The notes: generated from the letters alone by a model not told the origin. DNA of 64,000 bases from GCA-2746605 sp963710615 (GCA_963710615.1 CAVQBF010000002.1:186001-250000); one strand, 5' to 3'; shown: positions 1 to 10,125, counted from the stretch's first letter. A program made the numbers and translations.

Positions 1-2409
1 TGCCGTAAATTCAGCACCTGCTCCTCTTCCTCTTATTATTAAAGGTTGAGTTGAATAGTTATGAGAAGTTATTGCTACAACATTATCGTTTCCATTTAAA
101 TTATAAAATGGATGCCACTGGTTTACCTCAATAAGTTTAACTGTGGCTTTACAGTTTTCATATTTAGCTACATATCTTAAAGCAGATTTGTTTCTTTCTG
201 CCGCTACTTTTCTTTCATCAAAAATTTTGTCCGCGCCTTTTAGAATATTGAAAAAACTTTTGATTGATTTAACTTTTCTTGCTTGTACTGGGACTAAATT
301 ATCGACTTCAATCTCTTCCAGCTCAAAATCAATTCCTATTTCTCTGATTAAAATTAAAAGTTTGCGGGCAACATCTAATCCATTTAAGTCATCTCTTGGA
401 TCAGGTTCCGTATATCCGTTTTCCTTTGCACTTTTGACAATATCTGAAAATTTAGTTTGTCCTTTAAATGAGTTAAATAAATAACTAAGTGTACCTGAAA
501 GTATTCCCTCTATCTTGACTATTTTTTCACCACTGGCTATCAGATCTTTAATTGTAGATATTATTGGTAAACCTGCTCCAACATTTGTACTATAAAGGAA
601 TTTGACATTTTTCTTTTGTGTTATTTTTCGCAAATTTTTATAAAATGCTAAATCTTTTGTGTTTGCAATTTTGTTAGGAGTTGTAATTGAGATATTTGAA
701 TCTAAAATATCATAATAAAATGGTATTGCTGTTTCATTAGCGGTGCAATCAACAAATATTGAGTTTGCCAAATTTAATCGTTTCATTTCAGCAATGTATT
801 TTTTCATATCAGAATTTTGCTTTGATTTTACCAAAACTTCATACCAGCTCCCAAACTCAATGCCATTTAAATCAAAATACATTTTCTTACTGTTTGCAAC
901 CCCAATAACTCTGATCTCTATGCCCCTTTCATTTTTAAGAAAATTCTTTTTATCATCAATATATTTTAGTAATGCTTTCCCGACTAAACCAGTTCCGACA
1001 AGAAATATATTATATACTTTTCTCTCAGCAAGGAAAAGTGCATCATGCAATACGTTTAGCGCCTTCGATAGATCATCGTTCTTGATCACAAAAGAAATAT
1101 TAAGCTCCGAAGAGCCTTGAGCTATTGCAATGATGTTAACACCATTTTTCCCAAGTGCATCAAACACTTTGCCTGAGATTCCTGGCGTATGCCTCATATC
1201 TTCACCAACCACTGCAACTATAGAAAGATTTTTCTCGGCATTAATCTCACGTACTTGTTTGTCAAAAATTTCTAAACGCAACTCTTTTTCTATTACTTTT
1301 TTTGCTCTAATTCCATCTTGGGGAGGAACTGCTATACAAATACTTAGTCCTGAAGAACCTTGTGTTAAGAGCAGGGATTTAATTTTTTCTTCGGCCAAGG
1401 CATCAAAAATTCTTGATGTAATTCCTTCGTTGCCGAATAAACCGCTGCCGCTGATTCTTAATAAAGTAATATTATCTACTGATGAAATACCTTTTGCGCT
1501 GAATTGAATTTTGGGCTGCTTTTCTAAAATTATTGTTCCTTTAAAACTAGGGTTGAAAGTATTACGGATTCTAATTTTAATATTGCTATCAAATGCTGGT
1601 TGCATTGTAGGTGGATAAATTACCTTCGCTCCAAAGTAGGACATTTCCATTGCTTCTTGATATGTAACAGCTCTAAGCGGAATTGCCTCTTTCACTTTTC
1701 TTGGGTCAGCTGTTAAAATACCATCAACATCGGTCCAAATTTCAATTTCTTCTACTTTTAAAGCAGCGCCAATAATTGATGCAGTAAAATCTGATCCGCC
1801 TCTACCAAGGGTTGTAATTTCACCATCATCGTTTGAAGCAATGAAACCAGTAATAATTTGTATCTGCGAATTAGTTTTAAAATGGTTTTTAATATTTTTA
1901 TTTGTTAAATCATAGTTAATGTGAGCATTTCCAAAACTACTGTCAGTTTTAATAATTTTCGCAGCATTAACATATTTACATTCTATTTCCCTGCTTTTTA
2001 AAGCTTCAGAAATTATAAATGAGGAAAGTCTTTCTCCGTAACTTAATATATTATCCAAAATCCTTGGAGTTAATTCCCGCAAAAGGTAAAGTCCCTTTAA
2101 GATATCATGTAATTCATCAAAATGATCAATAGCATGTTTAAGTGCCGATTTCCTTTTTGGGTGAGTTACAAGAATATCAAAAATATCAAGATGTTTTAGT
2201 CTTAAGTCTTGATATAAACCTAAATATGAATTATCTCGTTTTGTTGCTTTACTGCTTAGTTCGATAAGCTGATCTGTAACTCCTCCGAATGCTGAAAAGA
2301 CTACTGCTATTTTAGTATCGATTGAATGATAATTCTGAATGATTTCAACTACATGTAAAATCCGTTCTGCATTACCGACGGAAGTACCGCCAAATTTTAA
2401 TATTTTCAT
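1..2409 (-). CDS. thrA: Bifunctional aspartokinase / homoserine dehydrogenase (3' end cut by window edge)
   Basis: Reading leftward from the ATG at 2409, the frame stays open for 803 codons to the window edge, so only a short C-terminus is missing compared with the usual ~815-820 residues of this family. The N-terminus carries the aspartokinase motif KFGGTSV (residues 5-11), with GRGGSDFTA further on for the kinase domain. Two ACT-like regulatory segments follow at roughly 310-460. A Rossmann motif near residue 464 (FLVGTGLVGKAL) opens the homoserine dehydrogenase half, which contains the expected TPNK motif. It catalyses the first and third steps of threonine/methionine synthesis in the cytoplasm; the ACT region suggests feedback by threonine, as known for the family. 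It is divergent from the moxR/bat operon. Confidence 0.95.
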   Translation of the reverse strand, partial: MKILKFGGTSVGNAERILHVVEIIQNYHSIDTKIAVVFSAFGGVTDQLIELSSKATKRDNSYLGLYQDLRLKHLDIFDILVTHPKRKSALKHAIDHFDELHDILKGLYLLRELTPRILDNILSYGERLSSFIISEALKSREIECKYVNAAKIIKTDSSFGNAHINYDLTNKNIKNHFKTNSQIQIITGFIASNDDGEITTLGRGGSDFTASIIGAALKVEEIEIWTDVDGILTADPRKVKEAIPLRAVTYQEAMEMSYFGAKVIYPPTMQPAFDSNIKIRIRNTFNPSFKGTIILEKQPKIQFSAKGISSVDNITLLRISGSGLFGNEGITSRIFDALAEEKIKSLLLTQGSSGLSICIAVPPQDGIRAKKVIEKELRLEIFDKQVREINAEKNLSIVAVVGEDMRHTPGISGKVFDALGKNGVNIIAIAQGSSELNISFVIKNDDLSKALNVLHDALFLAERKVYNIFLVGTGLVGKALLKYIDDKKNFLKNERGIEIRVIGVANSKKMYFDLNGIEFGSWYEVLVKSKQNSDMKKYIAEMKRLNLANSIFVDCTANETAIPFYYDILDSNISITTPNKIANTKDLAFYKNLRKITQKKNVKFLYSTNVGAGLPIISTIKDLIASGEKIVKIEGILSGTLSYLFNSFKGQTKFSDIVKSAKENGYTEPDPRDDLNGLDVARKLLILIREIGIDFELEEIEVDNLVPVQARKVKSIKSFFNILKGADKIFDERKVAAERNKSALRYVAKYENCKATVKLIEVNQWHPFYNLNGNDNVVAITSHNYSTQPLIIRGRGAGAEFTA

Positions 2410-2717
2410 TTATTTAGATAATATTTCTTAAATAAGCTTGCATAATATAAATTAAGCTATTTAAGAACAATACTTTATTTTGAATTTTTGATCTTTTAGT
2501 TAAAATTTATTAGAAATTTTGAATAAATATTGAAGATCTCTGAGTTTCGAATGAAATCTATTTTACTAAAATATTATTCTTAAAATAAAATGTAGATTTT
2601 TGGTATATTTTAAAATTATGTTTATTCAAAATTACCGCAATTTTACATGAAACAATTCTCAGAGTGAATTGTACAAAATCAGTTAATAATTTTAAATAAA
2701 AATGGAGAGGTTCTGTC
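2410..2717. other. Divergent intergenic region between thrA and moxR
   Basis: This 308-base AT-rich gap separates two divergent genes and must hold both promoters. I see no RNA gene and no convincing hairpin. A TAGATTTT element near 2591 resembles a Bacteroidota -7 box for the bat operon, but I found no matching upstream box. The ribosome site GGAGAGG at 2704-2710 belongs to moxR. Confidence 0.5.
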
Positions 2718-3701
2718 TTGGAGATTACAGAATTAAATGAAAAAATAGGCAAAGAGAGTGAATTTATTGACATTCTTCTAGCTGAAATCGGTAAGGTCAT
2801 TGTTGGTCAAAAAGAAATGGTTGAAAGATTGGTTGTCGGACTTCTTGGCAATGGACACATTCTTCTTGAAGGTGTTCCCGGATTGGCAAAAACTCTTGCA
2901 ATTAATTCTCTTGCCAGCTCAATGGATGCTAAATTCCAGAGGATTCAATTTACACCCGATTTATTACCTGCTGATTTAATAGGTACTATGATCTACAATC
3001 AAAAAGAAGCAAACTTCTCAATTAAAAAAGGACCAATATTTTCTAATTTTATTCTTGCGGATGAAATTAACCGCGCTCCTGCCAAAGTACAAAGTGCTCT
3101 TTTAGAAGCCATGCAGGAAAGACAAGTAACAATTGGACAAAATACATTTAAACTTCAAGAACCGTTTCTTGTACTTGCAACACAAAACCCAATAGAGCAA
3201 GAAGGAACTTATCCTTTGCCTGAAGCACAAGTTGATAGGTTTATGCTAAAAGTTAAGATAACCTATCCATCACGAAATGAAGAACTCCAAATACTTAAAA
3301 GAAATGTTGGAAGCACTCCTGCTCAAATTAAACCGGTGATAAAAACAGAAAGTATCTTAAAAGCCAGAAAGTTGGTACACGATATTTACGTTGATGAAAA
3401 AATTGAAAAATATATCCTTGATATAGTTTTTGCCACACGTAATCCAGAAGAATTTGGTTTAGGAAATTTGACAGATTTAATTAGTTATGGTGCTTCCCCA
3501 AGAGCCACAATAAATTTAGCTCTTGCAGCTAGAGCATCTGCATTTATAAAAAGACGCGGATATGTTGTTCCTGAGGATGTTAGAGCGATGTGTATGGATG
3601 TTTTAAGACATAGAATTGCCGTAACATACGAAGCTGAAGCTGAAGAAATTACATCTGAAAATATTATTGAAGATATTCTTAACAAGGTTGAAGTCCCTTA
3701 A
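2718..3701 (+). CDS. moxR: MoxR-family AAA+ ATPase, first gene of the bat operon
   Basis: A 327-residue AAA+ ATPase of the MoxR family. Walker A is GVPGLAKT at residues 52-59 and Walker B is LADEINRA at about 113-120, followed by the family's typical AMQERQVTIG and ATQNPIEQEGTYPLPEAQ-type segments. I use the TTG at 2718 because the strong Shine-Dalgarno sequence GGAGAGG lies 7 bases upstream. MoxR proteins are chaperone-like ATPases that usually act with VWA-domain proteins; here DUF58 and VWA genes follow within a few bases, so this is very likely the motor of the Bat system. The gap to the next gene is 6 bases. Confidence 0.95.
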   Translation: MEITELNEKIGKESEFIDILLAEIGKVIVGQKEMVERLVVGLLGNGHILLEGVPGLAKTLAINSLASSMDAKFQRIQFTPDLLPADLIGTMIYNQKEANFSIKKGPIFSNFILADEINRAPAKVQSALLEAMQERQVTIGQNTFKLQEPFLVLATQNPIEQEGTYPLPEAQVDRFMLKVKITYPSRNEELQILKRNVGSTPAQIKPVIKTESILKARKLVHDIYVDEKIEKYILDIVFATRNPEEFGLGNLTDLISYGASPRATINLALAARASAFIKRRGYVVPEDVRAMCMDVLRHRIAVTYEAEAEEITSENIIEDILNKVEVP

Positions 3702-3707
3702 TAGAAA

Positions 3708-4583
3708 ATGCTTACAAAAGAATTACTAAAACAAGTTCGTCAAATAGAAATAAAAACTAAGGGCATAGTTAATGAAGTATTCTCAGGTGAATACCATTCA
3801 GTCTTTAAAGGAAGAGGTATGGAATTCTCTGAGGTTAGAGAATACCAAATTGGCGATGATATCCGCACAATTGATTGGAATGTAAGTGCCCGTTTCGGTC
3901 ATCCATTTGTAAAAATATTTGAAGAGGAGAGGGAACTCACTTTAATGCTATTAGTTGATTTGAGCGGCTCGCTGGTTTTTGGTAGCGTTGATAAAACAAA
4001 ACAGCAAATAGCAGCTGAGTTAACAGCAGTACTCGCATTTTCAGCATTAAAAAATAATGATAAAGTTGGATTGATTTTATTTACTGATGAGATAGAAAAA
4101 TTCGTTCCTCCTAGGAAAGGCAAGAGTCATGTTTTAAGAATAATACGTGAAATACTTTCTTTTGCGCCTCAAGGGAACAAGACAAATATTCGAGGAGCAT
4201 TGGAATATTTCAATCATTCCGTTAAAAAGAAGAGTATCGTGTTTTTAATTTCAGATTTTATAGATGAGGGTTATGAAAAAATTCTTAAGATTGTGAGTAA
4301 AAAACATGATTTAGTAAATATTAATCTTGAAGATCCCAGAGAAAAAGAATTATTAAATGGGGGATTGATAAAATTCAGAGATGCTGAAACACATGAAATC
4401 CGATACCTTGATACGAGTAATAAAAAAGTTCAAGAATATTTTTCTTCAAAATTAAAGCAGAGGCAAGAATTTCAGGATAACCTAGCAAAGAAGAGCAGAG
4501 TGGATACTATCAAGATAAATACATCCTCATCTTATGTAAAACCACTAATTGATTTCTTTAAATTACGCGAGAAGAGATGGTAA
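3708..4583 (+). CDS. DUF58 / VWA-like domain protein of the bat operon
   Basis: A 291-residue DUF58 protein. The family core is seen as GDDIRTIDWNVSARFG at about residues 49-64, followed by a VWA-like fold whose metal-site motif DLSGS lies at 84-88. There is no signal peptide, so it is probably cytoplasmic. DUF58 proteins are regular partners of MoxR ATPases, and this one is sandwiched between moxR and the membrane Bat proteins. Its end overlaps the next gene by 7 bases, suggesting coupled translation. The biochemical role of the family is not settled. Confidence 0.92.
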   Translation: MLTKELLKQVRQIEIKTKGIVNEVFSGEYHSVFKGRGMEFSEVREYQIGDDIRTIDWNVSARFGHPFVKIFEEERELTLMLLVDLSGSLVFGSVDKTKQQIAAELTAVLAFSALKNNDKVGLILFTDEIEKFVPPRKGKSHVLRIIREILSFAPQGNKTNIRGALEYFNHSVKKKSIVFLISDFIDEGYEKILKIVSKKHDLVNINLEDPREKELLNGGLIKFRDAETHEIRYLDTSNKKVQEYFSSKLKQRQEFQDNLAKKSRVDTIKINTSSSYVKPLIDFFKLREKRW

Positions 4584-5515
4584 GAGTATTGCGGTCTTTA
4601 CTAATATTATTACTATTTAGCTCGGCAGTTTTATTTGGACAGAGTATTAATGTAACTGCTGGTACTGATACATCAGATTATTTAGTTGGGGATTATATAA
4701 ATTTTTCCATAAGAGTTCAACATGATGAGGGAATCAGAGTTACACCACCAAGCTTAACAGATAAACTTGGACAACTTGAAGTAATAAAAGTATTACCAGT
4801 AAGTTTTGAAGATAATAAAAATGTTCAGCAGTTCAACTATATAATTTCAGGATACGATTCTGCCAGAATAGTAATTCCTCCAATTCCCATTACATATTAT
4901 AATTCGGGTTCTTCCGAACCGCAATCTGTTGAAACAAATGAAGTGATCGTTTTTATTCATACACTTGAGGTTAACCCAGCAGAAGAGATTAAAGATGTTA
5001 AAGATCCAATAAGAATTGCTTTAGACTGGGTATTTTGGATTATAATAATCTTTATAATACTTTTAGTAGCACTGATTGCTTACTTTCTATACAATAAGTA
5101 CAAGAAACCAAAAGAAGAAGAAAGAATTATCAGAAGAGCTCCACCAATTCCAGTTTATATTAAGGCTTTGCAATCATTAGATAAGCTTAAAGAAAAAAAA
5201 TTATGGCAGCAAGGAAAGGTGAAAGAGTATCATTCTGAATTAACAGGAATAATAAGAAAATATTTCGAAGATCGATACAATTTTCATTCTCTTGAAATGA
5301 CAACGGCTCAGCAGATGATTGTGCTCAATAGGGTAATGGACAATCAAAAATTGATTGATATTACGGGAGGTTTTCTAGCAAATGCAGATATGGTTAAGTT
5401 TGCAAAATTTGTGCCATTGCCGAGTGTTAATGAAGAAATGATGCAGCAGGCCTATGACATTATTGAAAAAACAAAAAAAGAAGAAGAACAAGTGAGGGTA
5501 AGCAATGTTCAATAA
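4577..5515 (+). CDS. BatD-like membrane protein with N-terminal beta domain
   Basis: A 312-residue protein of the type commonly found between the DUF58 gene and batA. It starts with a signal peptide (about 1-22), then a BatD-like beta-sandwich (VTAGTDTSDYLVGDYINFSI) to about residue 140. A single strong membrane helix follows at about 150-170, and then a charged cytoplasmic tail of about 140 residues. The tail resembles the C-terminus of BatD from this same operon (short helical repeats, FEDRYNFHSLEMTT). I infer that it is anchored in the inner membrane with the beta domain outside. It overlaps its upstream neighbour by 7 bases and batA by 11 bases, so it belongs to the same unit. No enzymatic motif is visible. 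Confidence 0.8.
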   Translation: MVRVLRSLLILLLFSSAVLFGQSINVTAGTDTSDYLVGDYINFSIRVQHDEGIRVTPPSLTDKLGQLEVIKVLPVSFEDNKNVQQFNYIISGYDSARIVIPPIPITYYNSGSSEPQSVETNEVIVFIHTLEVNPAEEIKDVKDPIRIALDWVFWIIIIFIILLVALIAYFLYNKYKKPKEEERIIRRAPPIPVYIKALQSLDKLKEKKLWQQGKVKEYHSELTGIIRKYFEDRYNFHSLEMTTAQQMIVLNRVMDNQKLIDITGGFLANADMVKFAKFVPLPSVNEEMMQQAYDIIEKTKKEEEQVRVSNVQ

Positions 5516-6500
5516 TGTCACATTTGCATACCCATATTTTTTATATCTGCTGCTTCTTTTGCCTCTAATTGTATTATGGTATTGGAGACATAATAAAAAA
5601 AGATCACCGGCAATTACTTATTCCAATCTTGAGTTGTTTAACGGACTCAAAAAAACTTTGAGAGAACGGCTAAGGCACTTGCCATTCTTTTTGAGATTGT
5701 TTGGACTCAGCTTTTTAATTGTTGCATTAGCCAGACCACAGTCCTTTTCTTCAGGTGAAAATGTTTATACCGAAGGAATTGATGTTGCCATGCTGCTCGA
5801 TATTTCAGGAAGTATGCTTGCTGAAGATTTTAAGCCGAATAGGCTTGAAGCTGCAAAAAATGTTATTGATGAATTTGTGTCAGGTAGAACTACTGATAAA
5901 ATTGGGCTAGTTGTTTTTGCAAGTGAAAGTTTTACACAATGCCCATTAACTATTGATTATCCTGTATTGCGCGGTTTATTAAAAGAAATTAAAAGCGGAA
6001 TTATTGAAGATGGAACCGCAATTGGCACAGCTATTGCCAACGGTGTAAATAGATTAAAAGATAGTGAAGCAAAAAGTAAAGTTATAATTTTATTAACCGA
6101 TGGAGTAAATAACAGCGGCGAAATTGATCCCATTACTGCAGCGCAAATTGCTAAAAAATTTGGTATTAGAATTTATACGGTTGGTGTAGGGACAATTGGA
6201 GAAGCACCTTATCCTTTTCAAACACCTTTTGGTAAAAGGTATCAAATGGTGCCTGTAGAGATTGATGAGAAAGTATTAAACGAAGTTGCTGAAATTACTG
6301 ATGGAAAATATTTTAGAGCAACCGACAATAAAAAGCTCGAAGAAATATATAATATTATTGATACAATGGAAAAAACAAGAGTTGAAATTACTTCCTACCG
6401 TAAAGCAAAAGAGTTGTTTTACGGCTGGCTTACCATGGGTTTTTTAATTGTTTTACTCGAGTTAATTTTATCAAGAACTTATTTGAGAAAGTTACCATAG
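5505..6500 (+). CDS. batA: BatA: VWA-domain membrane protein
   Basis: A 331-residue aerotolerance-type protein: two N-terminal membrane helices (about 10-28 and 60-78), a VWA domain with an intact metal-ion-dependent adhesion motif DISGS at residues 99-103, and a C-terminal membrane helix (about 305-325). This is the standard BatA layout. Family knowledge (first described in Bacteroides fragilis) links it to oxygen or stress tolerance and to a complex with BatB-E and MoxR at the inner membrane. It overlaps the preceding gene by 11 bases and is followed by batB after 9 bases. Confidence 0.93.
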   Translation: MFNNVTFAYPYFLYLLLLLPLIVLWYWRHNKKRSPAITYSNLELFNGLKKTLRERLRHLPFFLRLFGLSFLIVALARPQSFSSGENVYTEGIDVAMLLDISGSMLAEDFKPNRLEAAKNVIDEFVSGRTTDKIGLVVFASESFTQCPLTIDYPVLRGLLKEIKSGIIEDGTAIGTAIANGVNRLKDSEAKSKVIILLTDGVNNSGEIDPITAAQIAKKFGIRIYTVGVGTIGEAPYPFQTPFGKRYQMVPVEIDEKVLNEVAEITDGKYFRATDNKKLEEIYNIIDTMEKTRVEITSYRKAKELFYGWLTMGFLIVLLELILSRTYLRKLP

Positions 6501-6509
6501 TGATAGCAT

Positions 6510-7538
6510 ATGTTTAGATTTGCACATAGTGAATATCTTTATGCACTTTATTTTATACCGGTAATAATTTTACTGATTTGGTTTTCTATACGAAAACAAA
6601 ATCAACTACTTGAAAAATTTGCCGATAAGAAATTACATAAAATTTTATTCCCACTTAGAAGTAGCGTGAAAGTTTTTTTCAAAAACGGACTTATGCTATT
6701 ATCAATTATTCTTCTAATATTTGCTTTAGCTAATCCGCAGATTGGGTCTAAAGTTGAAGAAGTTAAGCAAGTGGGAATTGATGTTTACATTTTACTTGAT
6801 GTATCTTTAAGTATGAAAGCTGAAGATATAAAACCTAGCCGATTAGAAAAGGCTAAGCATGAAATCTCCAAATTAATACAAAAATTGCAAGGTGATAGAA
6901 TCGGATTGATTGTTTTCTCCGGGAAGGCTTTTATTCAGTTTCCGTTAACAACTGATTATTCAGCAGCAAATTTATTTTTATCAGCTGTAAGTGTAAAATC
7001 TGTACCTCAACCGGGCACAGCAATAGGCCCTGCTGTACAATTGGCAATGAATTCGTTTAAAAAAGATGAAGAAACTCAAAAAGCTATTGTTATTATTACA
7101 GATGGTGAAGATCATGAAGGTGATTTCGAAAATGTGATTGAGGAGGCTAATAATATTGGTGTAAAAATTTATGCAATAGGATTAGGTTCACCTCAAGGCG
7201 TACCAATACCTGTTTATAATTCTGCGGGAAGACAAATTGGATACAAGAAAGATAGAAATGGAAATGTTGTTTTAACTAAACTTGATGAGTCTACTTTACA
7301 GGAAATTACGAACAAAGGTAATGGTAAATATTACAGAGGCTCTAACAACGATGATGAATTAGAATTAATTTACGACGATTTAGCCAGTTTAGAAGGTTCT
7401 GAATTTGGGGCAACTAAGATCACAGAATATGAGGATAGATATTACTACTTTTTAATTCCGGCAATTTTTATACTTTTGATGGAAATATTTATTAAAGAAA
7501 GAAAATCTAAATTTTTTAGTAGGTTTGAAAACAATTAA
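6510..7538 (+). CDS. batB: BatB: second VWA-domain membrane protein
   Basis: A 342-residue paralogue of BatA with the same plan: helices at about 10-25 and 58-75, a VWA domain, and a C-terminal helix at about 310-330. The metal-site motif is DVSLS (97-101), keeping the Asp and both Ser residues, and a later TDGEDHEG segment also fits the VWA site. It lies 9 bases after batA and 12 bases before batC. The two VWA proteins are probably partners in one inner-membrane complex. Confidence 0.93.
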   Translation: MFRFAHSEYLYALYFIPVIILLIWFSIRKQNQLLEKFADKKLHKILFPLRSSVKVFFKNGLMLLSIILLIFALANPQIGSKVEEVKQVGIDVYILLDVSLSMKAEDIKPSRLEKAKHEISKLIQKLQGDRIGLIVFSGKAFIQFPLTTDYSAANLFLSAVSVKSVPQPGTAIGPAVQLAMNSFKKDEETQKAIVIITDGEDHEGDFENVIEEANNIGVKIYAIGLGSPQGVPIPVYNSAGRQIGYKKDRNGNVVLTKLDESTLQEITNKGNGKYYRGSNNDDELELIYDDLASLEGSEFGATKITEYEDRYYYFLIPAIFILLMEIFIKERKSKFFSRFENN

Positions 7539-7550
7539 GTTAATTTTAAT

Positions 7551-8285
7551 ATGAATAATATAATCAAATGCATTATTGCTTTGCTTTTCATTTCGTTAAC
7601 GGTTATTAATGCTCAATCAACCAGGGGCTTGGTGAATGACGGTGTTGATAACTATGAAGAAAATAATTACGCAGAAGCAGAAGTTAATTTTAAGAAAGGT
7701 GTTGAATCGGACATGGAAAATTTTGAATCCAGATTCAATCTTGGTGATGCAATTTACAAGCAGGGTAGATATGAAGAAGCTTTAGAAGAATTTAAGAATA
7801 GTATGTCTTTAGCACAAACAGAAGAACAGAAGGCTAAAATATTTCACAACTTGGGGAACACATTTCTAAAATCACAAAAACTGCAAGAAAGTATTGGGGC
7901 CTATAAAGAAGCACTGAAAATTAATCCTAATGATCTTGAAACAAAATATAATTTGTCATATGCATTAAAACAGATGCAGAATCAACAAAACAACCAGCAG
8001 AATCAGCAAAACCAGGATCAGCAGGACCAGAATCAAGATCAAAATCAAGACGAACAGGATCAGAACCAAGATCAAGAAAATAAAGATCAGGAAGAAAAAC
8101 AAGACCAGCAGCAGCAAAACCAAGATCAACAGCAAAATCAGCAGCAGAATCCCGAGCCCAAAGATGAAATCTCAAAGGATGAAGCACAAAGAATTCTTGA
8201 TGCACTAAAAAATAATGAAGCTGAGTTACAAAAAAAGATGCGCGAACAAAAAACCAAGAAATCTAATGTTGAAAAAGATTGGTAA
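7551..8285 (+). CDS. batC: BatC: exported TPR protein with Q/N/D-rich tail
   Basis: A 244-residue protein with a signal peptide (about 1-22) and about three TPR-like repeats between residues 27 and 140 (YEENNYAEAEVNFKKG; FNLGDAIYKQGRYEEALEEF; NLGNTFLKSQKLQESIGAYKEAL). A low-complexity tail of roughly 60 residues follows (about 142-203), made almost only of Gln, Asn, Asp and Glu. The last 35 residues are charged and helical. The layout matches BatC, which family work describes as a periplasmic TPR scaffold. The tail is longer and more repetitive than the rest of the protein would require. Confidence 0.9.
   Translation: MNNIIKCIIALLFISLTVINAQSTRGLVNDGVDNYEENNYAEAEVNFKKGVESDMENFESRFNLGDAIYKQGRYEEALEEFKNSMSLAQTEEQKAKIFHNLGNTFLKSQKLQESIGAYKEALKINPNDLETKYNLSYALKQMQNQQNNQQNQQNQDQQDQNQDQNQDEQDQNQDQENKDQEEKQDQQQQNQDQQQNQQQNPEPKDEISKDEAQRILDALKNNEAELQKKMREQKTKKSNVEKDW
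7976..8160 (+). repeat. Low-complexity coding repeat (Gln/Asn/Asp codons) in batC
   Basis: The stretch is built from irregular repeats of CAG/CAA, AAC/AAT and GAT/GAC codons, such as caaaaccaagatcaa-like units, and encodes the Q/N/D tail of BatC. The reading frame is kept throughout. Such tracts change length easily by slippage. Confidence 0.75.
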
Positions 8286-8298
8286 TAATTAAATTAGA

Positions 8299-10122
8299 AT
8301 GATGAAAACTTTAAAAACGATTTTATTAATTTTTCTCTTGTTAGTTACTGTATCTCTCGCTCAGGAGTTTAGCGCTAGTGTTGATAAAACTACTGTAGGT
8401 CAAAATGAAAGATTCCAAATTTATTTTACGTTTCAAAATGGTGATCTTAATAGATTAAGTGCTTTTACTCCACCTTCATTTAAGGGATTAAAAATATTAA
8501 GCGGTCCTAATGAATCTAGAAATATGCAAATTATTAATGGCCAAGTTTCCGGATCGTTAACATATTCATTCGTAGCGGTTGCACCAAATTTGGGTAAAAT
8601 TACTATTGAAAGTGCTTCTGTCTCTTTTGGCGGAACTATTTTAAAGTCAGATCCCATTATTATCAACATCGTTAAAGGAACTGCAACTAATAAACAAGTT
8701 GACAGTAAACTAGGTATCAGCCCAGAAGAACTTAATAAGAATGTATTTATTAGAGCAATACCTAATAAGAATACTATCAAACAAGGTGAGCAGTTAACTG
8801 TTACTTACAAACTCTATACTAAGCTTAATATCTCCTCGCCACAAATTTCTAAATTACCTACGTTCAACGGATTTTGGTCTGAAGATCTTGAAACATCCCA
8901 AAATATTCAATTTCAAGTTGAGATGTATAATGGCGAAAGATATAGAGCTGCAACAATAAAGAAAGTTGCTTTATTTCCAACTAAAAGTGGTGATTTGGAA
9001 TTAACTCCTTTTGAACTGAGAGTTCCAGTTATTGTAAAATCGAAAAGAAGTAGAAATGATATCTTCGATGATTTTTTTAATGACTCTTTTTTTGGAAGAA
9101 CCGAAACGATAGAACATTTAACTAAATCGAATAGAGTTGTTATTAAGGTTAATCCTCTTCCTAGATCTAATGTACCAGAATCATTTACTGGTGCAGTTGG
9201 TAAATTCGATTTTGATATAAATTTTGACAAAGAAGAAGTAGATCTAAATGAAGCCATTACGGTAAAAGCTAGAATCTCTGGTTCAGGCAATATTGCACTG
9301 CTTAAACTTCCTGACATTATTTTCCCAACCGGATTTGAGAAGTATGAGCCAAAAACAAGTGATAGAATTAGCAGAAAAAATATTATTTCCGGACGGAAAG
9401 ATATTGAATTTATTATTGTTCCAAGAATTCCTGGCACAAAAGAAATAGCGCCTATTGAGTTTACCTACTTTGATCTAAATAAAAATGATTATGTTACGCT
9501 TTCTTCAAAATCTTTTACTCTCAATGTTAAAGAGGGTGAAGGGAATTATGCTCAGAATGTTTCCGGTTATACTAAGGAAGATATTAAACTTTTAAATGAA
9601 GATATAAGATATATAAACACTTCCGACTTTGATTTTATTAAACGAGAAGAGATTGCAAATGTAAGCATCATTTTTATTTTTGGACTTATTTTTCCCCTTG
9701 GCGGATTACTCGGTTTACTTGTTTTTAGAAAACGACAAGATAAATTAGCCGGCAATCTTTCTCTTTTACGATATCAGAAAGCTGTTAAAAATGCTAAGCA
9801 GCATTTAAAACGAGCAACTAAATCTATTGAAGCAAATAATATAAGTGAATATTACAATAGTCTTTCTCAAGCTCTTTTTGGTTATTTAGGCGATAAGCTA
9901 GCAATCCAAAACGCTGATTTTACCCTAGATAGGGCAATCGACAAACTAAATGAAAATCATGTTAATCCGGAATTAACTGAAAGGATTAAAAGGATTTCTG
10001 AAAAATGTGAATTTGCAAGATTTGCACCTAATGCAGTTGGAAAAGATAGCAGCGGTGAAATATTTAAAAGTGTTGAATCAATTATTGAAGAAGTTGAATC
10101 TTCAGTTCAATTAAAAAAATAA
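8299..10122 (+). CDS. batD: BatD: large exported/membrane protein
   Basis: A 607-residue protein with a signal peptide (about 1-21), several beta-sandwich domains (about 25-440), a membrane helix at about 455-475 and a cytoplasmic tail of about 125 residues with a helical-bundle look. The opening EFSASVDKTTVGQNERFQIYFTF is typical of the BatD (oxygen-tolerance) family. It is the largest member of the operon and lies 13 bases after batC and 3 bases before batE. I infer that its beta domains sit in the periplasm next to BatC. Confidence 0.92.
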   Translation: MMKTLKTILLIFLLLVTVSLAQEFSASVDKTTVGQNERFQIYFTFQNGDLNRLSAFTPPSFKGLKILSGPNESRNMQIINGQVSGSLTYSFVAVAPNLGKITIESASVSFGGTILKSDPIIINIVKGTATNKQVDSKLGISPEELNKNVFIRAIPNKNTIKQGEQLTVTYKLYTKLNISSPQISKLPTFNGFWSEDLETSQNIQFQVEMYNGERYRAATIKKVALFPTKSGDLELTPFELRVPVIVKSKRSRNDIFDDFFNDSFFGRTETIEHLTKSNRVVIKVNPLPRSNVPESFTGAVGKFDFDINFDKEEVDLNEAITVKARISGSGNIALLKLPDIIFPTGFEKYEPKTSDRISRKNIISGRKDIEFIIVPRIPGTKEIAPIEFTYFDLNKNDYVTLSSKSFTLNVKEGEGNYAQNVSGYTKEDIKLLNEDIRYINTSDFDFIKREEIANVSIIFIFGLIFPLGGLLGLLVFRKRQDKLAGNLSLLRYQKAVKNAKQHLKRATKSIEANNISEYYNSLSQALFGYLGDKLAIQNADFTLDRAIDKLNENHVNPELTERIKRISEKCEFARFAPNAVGKDSSGEIFKSVESIIEEVESSVQLKK

Positions 10123-10125
10123 ATT

